NCBI GenBank assembly: GCA_039196715.1
Contig: JBCCUP010000023.1
Location: forward strand, 1 to 60,906
Length of the DNA stretch: 60,906 bases
Direction: 5' to 3'
Source of the DNA: Pseudomonadota bacterium
Lineage (GTDB): Bacteria > Pseudomonadota > Gammaproteobacteria > CALCKW01
In this document: in pieces, positions 42,249-50,244 of the stretch
How positions within the stretch are numbered: the first letter of the stretch is position 1
Layout: each line of letters opens with the position of its first letter
Program-made: the position numbers and the translations under genes
The notes under the pieces: model-generated
What the model saw: the letters and a program-made list of their open reading frames with translations, nothing else
Database searches by the model: none
What the model was told of the DNA's origin: nothing

Positions 42249-42881
42249 GTGGCCTACGAAACAGACGAACAACAGGTAGAGGCGCTCAAGGCCTGGTGGG
42301 ACGAAAACGGAACGTCGATCATCGTCGCCGTGGTCGTCGCGTTGGCTGTGGTGGGCGGCTGGCGTGGTTGGCAGGCCTGGCAGGGCAAGCAGGCGCAGCT
42401 GGCCTCGCGCGTGTACGCGGAACTCATCGAAACGGTTGAGCGCAACGACGCGGCGGCGGCGGGCCACTTCGACACCTTGAGAGCGGACTACGCTGGCACA
42501 CCGTACGCGACTCTCGGCGCCTTTCACGAGGCGAAACGTCTGGTCGAGGCGAGCGACCTGGGCGGCGCGGCGACGGCCTTGCGCTACGCGGTCGACAACG
42601 CAGACGACGCGGACCTGAAGGCGGTTGCCGCCCTTCGCCTGGCGCGTGTGCTGTTGGAGCAGGGCGACCACGCGGCGGCGCTGGACGCGCTGCCGGCCGA
42701 GGCGCCCGCGTCGTTCGAGGCGCTGACCGAAACGGTGCGTGGTGACGTGTTGCTCGCCCAGAACAAAACCGCTGAAGCCCGCGCGGCCTACGAGCGTGCG
42801 CGGGAATCGAGTGCCGACGTGGCGGACGAATCGCTGCTCGACATGCAGATCCTCGACCTCGCCGGGCGCGCCAACCCGTGA
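42249..42881 (+). CDS. yfgM: YfgM-like SecYEG-associated TPR protein
   Basis: A 210-residue single-pass membrane protein, GTG start. The N-terminus TDEQQVEALKAWWDENGTSII leads into one transmembrane helix (VAVVVALAVVGGWRGW, about residues 22-40), then TPR-like periplasmic helices. In E. coli YfgM associates with SecYEG and periplasmic chaperones. Its TGA overlaps the bamB GTG. Confidence 0.93.
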   Translation: MAYETDEQQVEALKAWWDENGTSIIVAVVVALAVVGGWRGWQAWQGKQAQLASRVYAELIETVERNDAAAAGHFDTLRADYAGTPYATLGAFHEAKRLVEASDLGGAATALRYAVDNADDADLKAVAALRLARVLLEQGDHAAALDALPAEAPASFEALTETVRGDVLLAQNKTAEARAAYERARESSADVADESLLDMQILDLAGRANP

Positions 42882-44032
42882 GACCCTGGCGCGCCATCGC
42901 TGCGTCGGTCTGTGTTGCCCTCGGTGTGACGGCCTGCGCGTCGAAGCCCGCGGTGCCGCCGACCGAACTCGAGCCGATCGCGGCGCCCAGTGTGTCTTTC
43001 GATCTTGTCTGGCAGGCCGGGTTGCCGGGTGAGGCGCGGTTTGACGGCGCGTCCTTTGCGCCGGCGCTTGCGGATGGCGTTGTTTATGCGGCGAGTGCGT
43101 CGGGTGCGTTGAAATCGTTCAGTTTCAACGAGGGCAAGACGCTCTGGGAGCGAGACCTCGACCGCCCGCTTTCGAGCGGCACCAGCGTCGACACGCAGAG
43201 CCTCTACGTCAGCACGCGCGACGGCTCACTGCTGGCGCTCGACCGCGAATTCGGCACCGTGCGCTGGGAGGCCATGCTCGACCGCGAGGTGCTGCGGGCG
43301 CCGCTTGTCGACGCAGGGCAGGTGTTGATCAGCACGACCTCGGGCGAACTGTACGCGCTCGACGTCGTCGATGGCAGTGTGCTCTGGCAGTACCGCTACC
43401 AGGCGCCGAGCCTGACCGTCCGCGGCGCGGGCTACAACGTGTACGTTCCGGGCGGGTACCTTGCTTCACTCGACGACGGGCGGCTCGTGGCGCTCGAGGA
43501 GCGCAACGGTCGGGTGATCTGGGAGAGCTACATTTCGACACCGCGCGGCCGCACGGCAGTGCAGCGCATCGTCGACGTCGACGCGCCGCCTGTGGTGGTC
43601 GGGGGGGCGGTGGTGGTCGGCTCTCGGCGCGGTGATGTCACGGCGCTGGATGGGCGCACGGGCGAACAGAAATGGTCCCAGGTGCTCGATTCCGTGGCCG
43701 GGCTGGCCGGGGATGACGACGCTCTGGTTGTGGTCGAACGCGACAGCACGCTGGTTGGCCTCAACGCGACGACCGGCGAGCGGCTGTGGACCACCGAGGC
43801 GCTGCGCGGGCGGCAGTTGAGCGACCCGGTCAACCACCGCGGTGCCATCCTGCTCGGCGATTTCGATGGCTACATTCACGCCGTGAGCCCGCGCACCGGC
43901 GCACTGGTTGGCCGGTACCGGGTCAGTGACACAGCCGTGCGGGCACAGATCATCTCCGCCGGGACGGACGTGCTGGTGCAGAGCCGCAACGGCGACCTGG
44001 CGCGACTGGCGGTGGTCGGCGGCGCACGGTGA
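42878..44032 (+). CDS. bamB: Outer-membrane protein assembly factor BamB
   Basis: Eight-bladed beta-propeller lipoprotein of the BAM complex, 384 residues. Signal peptide with acylation Cys20 (GVTACAS). Propeller repeats such as SFNEGKTLWERDL, DREFGTVRWEAML, ALDVVDGSVLWQYRY, and GLNATTGERLWTTEAL recur every 40-45 residues. Overlaps yfgM and der by 4 bp on each side. Confidence 0.95.
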   Translation: MRPWRAIAASVCVALGVTACASKPAVPPTELEPIAAPSVSFDLVWQAGLPGEARFDGASFAPALADGVVYAASASGALKSFSFNEGKTLWERDLDRPLSSGTSVDTQSLYVSTRDGSLLALDREFGTVRWEAMLDREVLRAPLVDAGQVLISTTSGELYALDVVDGSVLWQYRYQAPSLTVRGAGYNVYVPGGYLASLDDGRLVALEERNGRVIWESYISTPRGRTAVQRIVDVDAPPVVVGGAVVVGSRRGDVTALDGRTGEQKWSQVLDSVAGLAGDDDALVVVERDSTLVGLNATTGERLWTTEALRGRQLSDPVNHRGAILLGDFDGYIHAVSPRTGALVGRYRVSDTAVRAQIISAGTDVLVQSRNGDLARLAVVGGAR

Positions 44033-45543
44033 CCGACGAGCAGGCCGGTGGCACGCCACCAGGCGCCGCCACGCCAGTGGACACCACGCCAATGGGTGCC
44101 ACTCCAGTGGGTGCCACACCTGTCATTGCCCTGGTCGGCCGCCCCAACGTGGGCAAATCGACCCTGTTCAACCGCTTGACGCGCTCGCGAGACGCGTTGG
44201 TCGCTGACATCCCCGGGCTGACCCGCGACCGCCGCTACGGCGACGGCGTGGTCGGCGGCTTCCCCTACATCGTGATCGACACCGGTGGTTTGCAGGACCT
44301 GGAAAACCCGCTGGGTGGCGACGTCGGTCGGCAGGCGTGGCAAGCCGTGGACGAAGCTGATCTCGTGCTCTTTCTGGTGGACGGTCGCAGTGGCCCAACG
44401 GCCGACGATGACGACATCCTGAGGGCGTTGCGGGGCCGCAAGGCGCCGACGCTGTTGGTGGTCAACAAGATCGACGGCATCGGCGAAGACCGGGCGGTGG
44501 CGGACTACTACAGCTTCGGGCTCGGCGAGCCGGTGCCGATCGCGGCTGCGCAGAACCGCGGCATGAGTCACTTGCTGGCGACGGTGGCCGACGCGCTCGC
44601 CGTCACGCCGTTGGCAGAGGGCGAGCCCCGAGAGGCGGCCGCGGCTCGGCCCAAGCGGCGCGGGCCGCCGCGCATCGCCATCATCGGGCGCCCCAATGTG
44701 GGCAAATCCACCTTGATCAACCAACTGATCGGCGAGGAACGCCTGGTGGCCTCCGACATCGCCGGCACCACGCGCGACAGCATCACGGTGCCGTTTGACC
44801 GGGGCGGCCGTCGCTACGATCTCATCGACACCGCGGGTGTGCGCCGCCGCGGCAAGGTCCGCGACGTGGTCGAGAAATTCAGCGTGGTCAAGACCCTGCA
44901 ATCGGTTGATGCCTGCGAAGTCGCCGTCGTCCTGATCGATGCCACCGAGGGGCTCACCGAGCAGGATCTGCACGTGCTCGGGTACGCGTTCGACGCCGGA
45001 CGCGCCATGGTGCTCGGGGTCAACAAGAGCGACACCCTGGACAAGGCCGCGCGGGACGGCCTCAAGGCGGAACTGGCTCGGCGGCTCGGCTTTGCCCGCT
45101 TTGCCACGACGCATTTCATCTCGGCGAGCAAGGGGACGGGCCTGGGCCAATTGCTGCGCGCCATCGACCGGGCCTACGCCTCCGCGACGACCGACCTCGC
45201 GACGCCGCAGTTGACCCGCTTGCTCGAGCACGCGGTGACCCAGCACCAACCGCCGTTGGTCCACGGGCGGCGGATCAAGCTGCGCTATGCCCACCAGGGT
45301 GGCAGCAACCCGCCGGTGATCGTCGTCCACGGCAAACAGGTCACACAGGTGCCCGCCGCCTACCGCCGATACCTCGCCAATTTCTTCATCGAGCACCTGA
45401 TGCTCGAGGGCACGCCGCTGCGGATCGAATTCCAGGGCGGTGACAACCCGTTTGCCCACCGCGCGACCGGCGGCGGACCGGCGCCGGTCAAGTCGCGGAA
45501 ACGCCCGGGCAAGGGAGCAGGGTCTCGGCAGCAACGCCGCTGA
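44029..45543 (+). CDS. der: Ribosome biogenesis GTPase Der (EngA)
   Basis: Tandem-GTPase of 504 residues for 50S assembly. G1 motifs GRPNVGKSTLFNRL (first) and GRPNVGKSTLINQL (second), DTGG/DTAG switch II, NKID and NKSD are intact, with a KH-like C-terminal domain. The coupled GTG 44029 gives a 30-residue extension before the usual start, containing four near-repeats of a pentapeptide (ATPVD, TTPMG, ATPVG, ATPVI). Later GTG/ATG codons within it could be the true start. Confidence 0.95.
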   Translation: MTDEQAGGTPPGAATPVDTTPMGATPVGATPVIALVGRPNVGKSTLFNRLTRSRDALVADIPGLTRDRRYGDGVVGGFPYIVIDTGGLQDLENPLGGDVGRQAWQAVDEADLVLFLVDGRSGPTADDDDILRALRGRKAPTLLVVNKIDGIGEDRAVADYYSFGLGEPVPIAAAQNRGMSHLLATVADALAVTPLAEGEPREAAAARPKRRGPPRIAIIGRPNVGKSTLINQLIGEERLVASDIAGTTRDSITVPFDRGGRRYDLIDTAGVRRRGKVRDVVEKFSVVKTLQSVDACEVAVVLIDATEGLTEQDLHVLGYAFDAGRAMVLGVNKSDTLDKAARDGLKAELARRLGFARFATTHFISASKGTGLGQLLRAIDRAYASATTDLATPQLTRLLEHAVTQHQPPLVHGRRIKLRYAHQGGSNPPVIVVHGKQVTQVPAAYRRYLANFFIEHLMLEGTPLRIEFQGGDNPFAHRATGGGPAPVKSRKRPGKGAGSRQQRR

Positions 45544-45659
45544 GGACGGCCCGCGCGCGCCCCAAGGTAGTAATTTAGTACTTTATTTTCTCCTGAGCCG
45601 GTCGATTCCGTCTGAAACCGCGGCCGCACCGGCGTGCGCGGTTCGCATCGGGAGTCTCA

Positions 45660-46241
45660 ATGGACGGATCGGTACTGGCTTTCTCTGCCCTCTGCGTCGC
45701 CTGCGTGGTGCACGGCGGGTGCTACGTGGCACGACGGCTGCTGTTGCGCGCTGCGGTGACCGACGGTTGGGATCTGCTGTCCCGCGCCTTGCACAACCGT
45801 CACGACATGCTCGACAGCGTGCGCCGAATCGTGCGCCGGGACGGCCTCGAGCAATCGCTCGGTTTTCACGCCGTAACCGAGGCTCAGTCCGCGGCGCGCG
45901 AGGCACTCAAGGGTGATGACTTCCAGCGGATCGTCGGCGCCGAACACCGCCTCGGGGCACGCCTGGAGGCGGTGATGGCGCTGATCGCCGACCACCGGTC
46001 ACCGGACACCGACGCCGGTGCCGGCGGTTTGGACGATCTGCACGCCTGCTTGACGGTCGCCAACACCGCGGTGGACATCGCGGCGTTGCGGTACAACACC
46101 GCGGTCGAACGGAACAACGCGGAGGTGAACGCGGCGCGTTTCGACTGGATCGTCGCCTTCAGCGGGCCGGCATACGCGCTCGCGTTCCGGCCCGCCGGTC
46201 AGCGCATCGAAACCGATGAACCCTATGTGCTGATCGCGTGA
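45660..46241 (+). CDS. LemA-like membrane protein, divergent
   Basis: A 193-residue protein. An N-terminal hydrophobic segment (VLAFSALCVACVVHGGCYVA, about residues 5-24) is followed by a helical domain. RHDMLDSVRRIVRRDG, VTEAQSAAREAL, and DIAALRYNTAVERNNAEVNAARF correspond to LemA landmarks (RRHDLIPNLV, TEARSAA, ARRYYNAAVRDYN). LemA proteins are of unclear role. It has its own AT-rich promoter patch (about 45570-45596) after der and is convergent with the TRAP permease, 11 bp away. Confidence 0.65.
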   Translation: MDGSVLAFSALCVACVVHGGCYVARRLLLRAAVTDGWDLLSRALHNRHDMLDSVRRIVRRDGLEQSLGFHAVTEAQSAAREALKGDDFQRIVGAEHRLGARLEAVMALIADHRSPDTDAGAGGLDDLHACLTVANTAVDIAALRYNTAVERNNAEVNAARFDWIVAFSGPAYALAFRPAGQRIETDEPYVLIA

Positions 46242-46252
46242 ACCGGAGAGGG

Positions 46253-48391
46253 TCAGGTCGCCGAGGCGCTGTCGAGGCGGTGCTGTCGGCGTCGCGCGAG
46301 CAGCATCACGCCGACGATGACAGCGGCGCCGGTGAGGTTGTAGAGCGTCTCCAGCGGCCAGTAGGCGCCGACCGCGCCGAGGGCCATCAATGGGTAGTCG
46401 AGCGGGGTCAACGGGCCTTCGGAGAACATCTGCAGCAGCGTGTTGGTGGCGTAGATGCCGAAGAGCGAGAAGACCGCGATCTGGGTGACCTCGAGCGCAC
46501 TGCCGGTCAGTAGCGGTGTGTACGCGAACAGCAGCGGCACGATATAGAGCCCCTTCGCCACTTTCCAGGCCTCGAATCCCGTGGCCATCGGCCGTGAACC
46601 CGCGATACCGGCGGCAGTGAACGCCGCAAGGCACACCGGCGGTGTCACGTTGCTGTCCTGGCTCAGCCAGAACACGATCAGGTGTGCGGTGAGCAGGAAG
46701 CCGGTCATCAGCGCCGGGTCGACGATCATCGGGCGAAGGGCGATGGCGATATCAAAGGGCAGGGCGGCCATCAGCGCGGCCGCCGCTTCGGGCGTGAGCC
46801 CGTCGGCGAGGCCGGCCACGTGGGGCGAGTCCAACAGGCTCAATGTCGCCAGGGCCATCGGGTCCGACACGCCGGCGACCAGGTGCTGGAGGATGACGGC
46901 GTCGGCGAGCAGCCCGGCCAGCGCCGGGGCTGACAGGATCGATAGCACGATGTAGGCGGCGGTCACGGGCAGGCCCATGCCGAGCACCAGCGACGCGATC
47001 GTCACCAGCGCCAGTGCGAGCAACATCGACCCTTGTGACCACTGCGTGATCATCAAGGCGAAGGTGTTCGCCAGGCCAGAGGTTGTCACGGCGTTGTTGA
47101 TCAGGCCGACAGCGACCAACAGAATCGCGGTCATGACGGACGTCTTGATGCCGAGCGACAGCGCGCGCAGGATTTTCTCTGGCGTCATCTTGTTCGGTGT
47201 GAGCCAGCTCACTGCGATCAGGCTGAAGATCGCGAGGCAGGCCGCGTAGTTCGGCGTTCGCCCCATGACCAGCAAGGTCGTCATCAACGCGAGCGGAAAG
47301 AGAAAATTCAGCACGCCCGCGACGATCTTCTGGCGATCCACGGGTTCGACGTTTTCGGTGCCTATGTTGTATTTTATAGCTTCGATACGGACGACGAAAG
47401 CCACCGACAGGAAGTACAGCAGCGCGGGAATGATCGAGACCAGTACGATGTCGGCATAGGGGATGCCGGTGTAGCTCGCCATGATAAAGGCGCCTGCGCC
47501 CATGATCGGCGGCATCAACTGGCCACCGGTCGAGGCCGACGCCTCGACTCCTGCGGCGAATTGTGGCCGAAAGCCGTTGGCTTTCATCAAGGGGATGGTG
47601 ATCACGCCGGTTGACGCGGTGTTGGCGATTGCCGACCCGGAAATCGTGCCGGTCAGCGCCGACGAAATCACGGCCACGAATGCCGCGCCGCCGCGGAAGC
47701 GGCTGGCGACCGATTTCGACATTTCAATGACGAAGTCAGACGCCCCGGAGACGACCAGAAAAGCGCCGAAAATCATGAACAGCGTGATGTTCGATGACGA
47801 GATGCTGGTGATGATGCCGAACATGCCCTCGTCGTTGTACAACGACCGGAACAGCACATCGTCGAGCGGCAGCGACGCCGCGCGGAACGCGCCGGGCAGC
47901 CACTGGCCGAGAAACAGGATGTACGCGATGGCGAGCACGATCAGCGCGGGGATGATCCACCCTGTCAGCCGCCTCGACAGCTCGATGGCGCCGACGATCA
48001 CCAGCAGGCCCGCGGTCCAGTCCAGCACCGACAACTGCCAGCTCTGGCCGGTCTTCGCGAGTGTGGCTGCGTAAATGCCGTTTTCGGCGGCAGCGACCCA
48101 GAGCGCGGCGAGCGCCAGCGCGACCGCGAACGCGCGGTTCAGCCAGACCGCCCAGGGCTTGCCACCCGTAAAGGTCGTCAGGGTCGCGAGCAATGCAAAC
48201 CCGGCGTAGTGAATGCAGTTTTGCCAGCGGTCCGACTCGGTGATCACCAGGTTGGTCGCGATGTGCCAGAGCGCAAAGGCGCACACGCCGAGGTACAGCA
48301 GCGTGTTGAACCGGTTGCGGTCTCGCAGGGCGTTGGGATCGAAGAACGCGGGCAGCGTTTCGTCGTTTGCGTTGGGTGACGTGGTTGCCAT
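46253..48391 (-). CDS. TRAP transporter fused permease, TAXI type
   Basis: Fused small and large membrane subunits in one 712-residue chain: about four N-terminal helices then about twelve of the DctM type. Landmarks are LTGTISGSAIANTASTGVITIPLMKANGF, PPIMGAGAFIMASYTGIPYADI and GLPVTAAYIVLSILSAPAL, which is the second pseudo-symmetric hairpin. Uses a Na+ gradient with a periplasmic binding protein, encoded 83 bp upstream. Fusion is normal for TAXI systems. C4-dicarboxylate or other organic acid is suggested by the DctB-like kinase beside it. Confidence 0.95.
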   Translation of the reverse strand: MATTSPNANDETLPAFFDPNALRDRNRFNTLLYLGVCAFALWHIATNLVITESDRWQNCIHYAGFALLATLTTFTGGKPWAVWLNRAFAVALALAALWVAAAENGIYAATLAKTGQSWQLSVLDWTAGLLVIVGAIELSRRLTGWIIPALIVLAIAYILFLGQWLPGAFRAASLPLDDVLFRSLYNDEGMFGIITSISSSNITLFMIFGAFLVVSGASDFVIEMSKSVASRFRGGAAFVAVISSALTGTISGSAIANTASTGVITIPLMKANGFRPQFAAGVEASASTGGQLMPPIMGAGAFIMASYTGIPYADIVLVSIIPALLYFLSVAFVVRIEAIKYNIGTENVEPVDRQKIVAGVLNFLFPLALMTTLLVMGRTPNYAACLAIFSLIAVSWLTPNKMTPEKILRALSLGIKTSVMTAILLVAVGLINNAVTTSGLANTFALMITQWSQGSMLLALALVTIASLVLGMGLPVTAAYIVLSILSAPALAGLLADAVILQHLVAGVSDPMALATLSLLDSPHVAGLADGLTPEAAAALMAALPFDIAIALRPMIVDPALMTGFLLTAHLIVFWLSQDSNVTPPVCLAAFTAAGIAGSRPMATGFEAWKVAKGLYIVPLLFAYTPLLTGSALEVTQIAVFSLFGIYATNTLLQMFSEGPLTPLDYPLMALGAVGAYWPLETLYNLTGAAVIVGVMLLARRRQHRLDSASAT

Positions 48392-48474
48392 GTCAGCGTC
48401 CGGACACGCGTGTGGAGTTCAACGGAGCAGAGTGCCCGCGCAGCGAAATGGCTGCGCGGGCGAGGGTGACCGGG

Positions 48475-49482
48475 TCAGTCGGCCAGCAGGCGCTCGGGCA
48501 GGTCGATGCCCATTTCGCTGTAGTAGCGTGCCGCGCCCGGGTGCAGTGCCACCGGCAGGCCCGCCGTCGCTTTCTCGACAGCCATGGCTTTGGTCGCCGG
48601 GTGGATGGCCTGCAGGAAGGGCAGGTTCTCGTAGATCGACTTGGTCAGCAGGTACACGTGCTCTTCGTCGACGCTCGCGTTCACCGCCAGAAAGTTCGGC
48701 TGTGCGATGGTCTGGATCGGCGCGTCCTGGTTCGGGTAGGTGCCTGCTTCGATGGTGTAGGGAACCCAGAGGTTGCGGCCGCCGTCCATCTTCGCCGCTT
48801 GCTCAGCGGTCACGTCCAGCACGGTGAAGCCGTCGCCGTTGGTTGACATCAACTTGGTGATGGCGCTGGTTGGCGGGCCGGAAGGCAGCCCGGCACCGAC
48901 CACCTGGCCGTTGGCCAGCGCATCCGCGGACGGGCCGTAGCCTGCGTGGTAGAGCTCGTAGTCTGCCTCGATGTCGAGGCCGAGGCCGGCGAGGAGGACG
49001 GTGTTCGATCCGATCGTTCCGGAGTTCTGCTTGCCAAAGGCCATGGTGCTGCCCTTGACGCCCATGAGGTCGTCGACGGTGCCAGTGGCGGCCTTGTCTG
49101 CGGCGAGGACGAACTGCTCGACGTTCTGCCAGAGCATCGTGACCGAGCGCATGCCGGTCTGCGGCTCGCTGACCGGGCCGGTGCCGGTGGCGGCGTAGTG
49201 GCCGTAGAGGCCCTGAATGATCGCGAACTGTGCGGTGTCGGCGGCGAGTGCCTGGACGTTGGCGCCGGAGCCAGCCGAGTTCACTGCCGTGAGGCTGAAC
49301 TTCTGCTTGGGCAGCAGCTTCACCTTGCTCAACGTGGCAATGGCGGTGCCGACGGGGTGGTAGGTGCCACCGGTCGAGGCGGTGTTGAGGATGTAGTCCG
49401 TGTCGGCGTGTGCCAGGGTGGACGCGGCCAGCGCCGCGCCCAGGGCAACCGACTTGAGCGTGCGGGAGAGGGGGCTCGTCAT
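48475..49482 (-). CDS. TAXI-family TRAP solute-binding protein
   Basis: Periplasmic binding subunit of 335 residues with a signal peptide cleaved near TLAHA-DTD. TASTGGTYHPVGTAIATL and NSAGSGANVQALAADTAQFAIIQG are TAXI family signatures; AGLGLDIEADYELYHAGYGPSADALANGQVVGAG is the ligand-cleft region. Works with the fused permease downstream. Ligands of TAXI proteins include glutamate and 2-oxoglutarate; not decided here. Confidence 0.95.
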   Translation of the reverse strand: MTSPLSRTLKSVALGAALAASTLAHADTDYILNTASTGGTYHPVGTAIATLSKVKLLPKQKFSLTAVNSAGSGANVQALAADTAQFAIIQGLYGHYAATGTGPVSEPQTGMRSVTMLWQNVEQFVLAADKAATGTVDDLMGVKGSTMAFGKQNSGTIGSNTVLLAGLGLDIEADYELYHAGYGPSADALANGQVVGAGLPSGPPTSAITKLMSTNGDGFTVLDVTAEQAAKMDGGRNLWVPYTIEAGTYPNQDAPIQTIAQPNFLAVNASVDEEHVYLLTKSIYENLPFLQAIHPATKAMAVEKATAGLPVALHPGAARYYSEMGIDLPERLLAD

Positions 49483-49641
49483 GAGAGCAGGCTCCAGTAT
49501 GTGAAATGGGGCCTGCTATTTTTTGCTACTGCGCGCCGATGATCAATTTGATCTATCCATTTGATAATTGTGGATAAACTGATCGGTTGGCAAGGGCCTC
49601 GTTCAGCTGTGGAGCAGGGATAGGCAATTTTTTGCCGAAAT
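49483..49641 (-). promoter_or_regulatory. TRAP operon control region with dyads
   Basis: AT-rich for this genome. It contains a perfect GATCAA-T-TTGATC palindrome at 49541-49553, with half-like TTGATAATT (49561-49569) and CTGATC (49579-49584) nearby, and a GGCAA-tttt-TTGCC stem at 49623-49636 just after the regulator stop. The dyads are candidate sites for the adjacent DctD-like regulator. I saw no clear sigma-54 (TGGCAC-N5-TTGC) promoter. Confidence 0.45.
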
Positions 49642-50244
49642 TCACTCGCCGCCTTTGAGCTGTTTGCGGGAGAGGCCGAGCTTGGACATCTTGTCGTTCA
49701 ATGTGCGGCGGTTGATTTGCAAGCGAGCCAGGACGGCACCGACCTGACCGTCACAGGCGATCAGTGCCTGCTCGATGAGGTACCGCTCGTAGGCCTGCAC
49801 CCGCGCCTTGTAGGGCACGTCGAGGTCGTCGAGCTCGAAGGCGATGCGCTGAGACGCCGCCGAGCGCTGCGACATCGAGACGACGCGTGAGACGTGCGCC
49901 AGCAGGGTGTCGGGCTCGACGGGCTTCTCGAGAAAGTCGATGGCCCCCAGGCGCATTGCCGCCACCACGTCGCTGAGTTTCGCGTAACCCGAGATGAAGA
50001 GGATCGGCAGCAGCGGGCGGTGCATGCGCACGGCCTCGGCGAACGCGAGGCCACCCATGCCCGGCATGCGCAGGTCGGTGATCACAAGGTCCGGCGCCAC
50101 GTCGGCCAGAATCGAGAGCGCGTGGGCGGGGTGGTCGGCGACGGTCACACTCTGGCCGTTGAGCCGCAGGAAACGGGCGTAGGCGCCGAGCACGTCGTGA
50201 TCGTCGTCGACCAGCAGCAGGCGTGCGGTGGGTGTGTCGCTCAC
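49642..50244 (-). CDS. DctD-like response regulator lacking the AAA+ domain
   Basis: A 200-residue two-domain regulator: receiver (residues about 7-120, LLVDDDHDV, Asp57 in ITDLRMPGMGG, FLEKPVEP) and C-terminal Fis-type helix-turn-helix (about 150-195). The tail ERYLIEQALIACDGQVGAVL / NRRTLNDKMSKLGL is typical of DctD, but the sigma-54-activating ATPase between the two domains is absent, with no frame or stop scar. So it resembles DctD lineage in ActR/RegA format. Start GTG overlaps the kinase stop by 4 bp (50241-50244). Confidence 0.88.
   Translation of the reverse strand: MSDTPTARLLLVDDDHDVLGAYARFLRLNGQSVTVADHPAHALSILADVAPDLVITDLRMPGMGGLAFAEAVRMHRPLLPILFISGYAKLSDVVAAMRLGAIDFLEKPVEPDTLLAHVSRVVSMSQRSAASQRIAFELDDLDVPYKARVQAYERYLIEQALIACDGQVGAVLARLQINRRTLNDKMSKLGLSRKQLKGGE

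Noticed and set aside
49483-49641. Sigma-54 promoter for the TAXI operon
   Set aside because: No TGGCAC-N5-TTGC spacing found on the leftward strand, and the regulator has no AAA+ domain.
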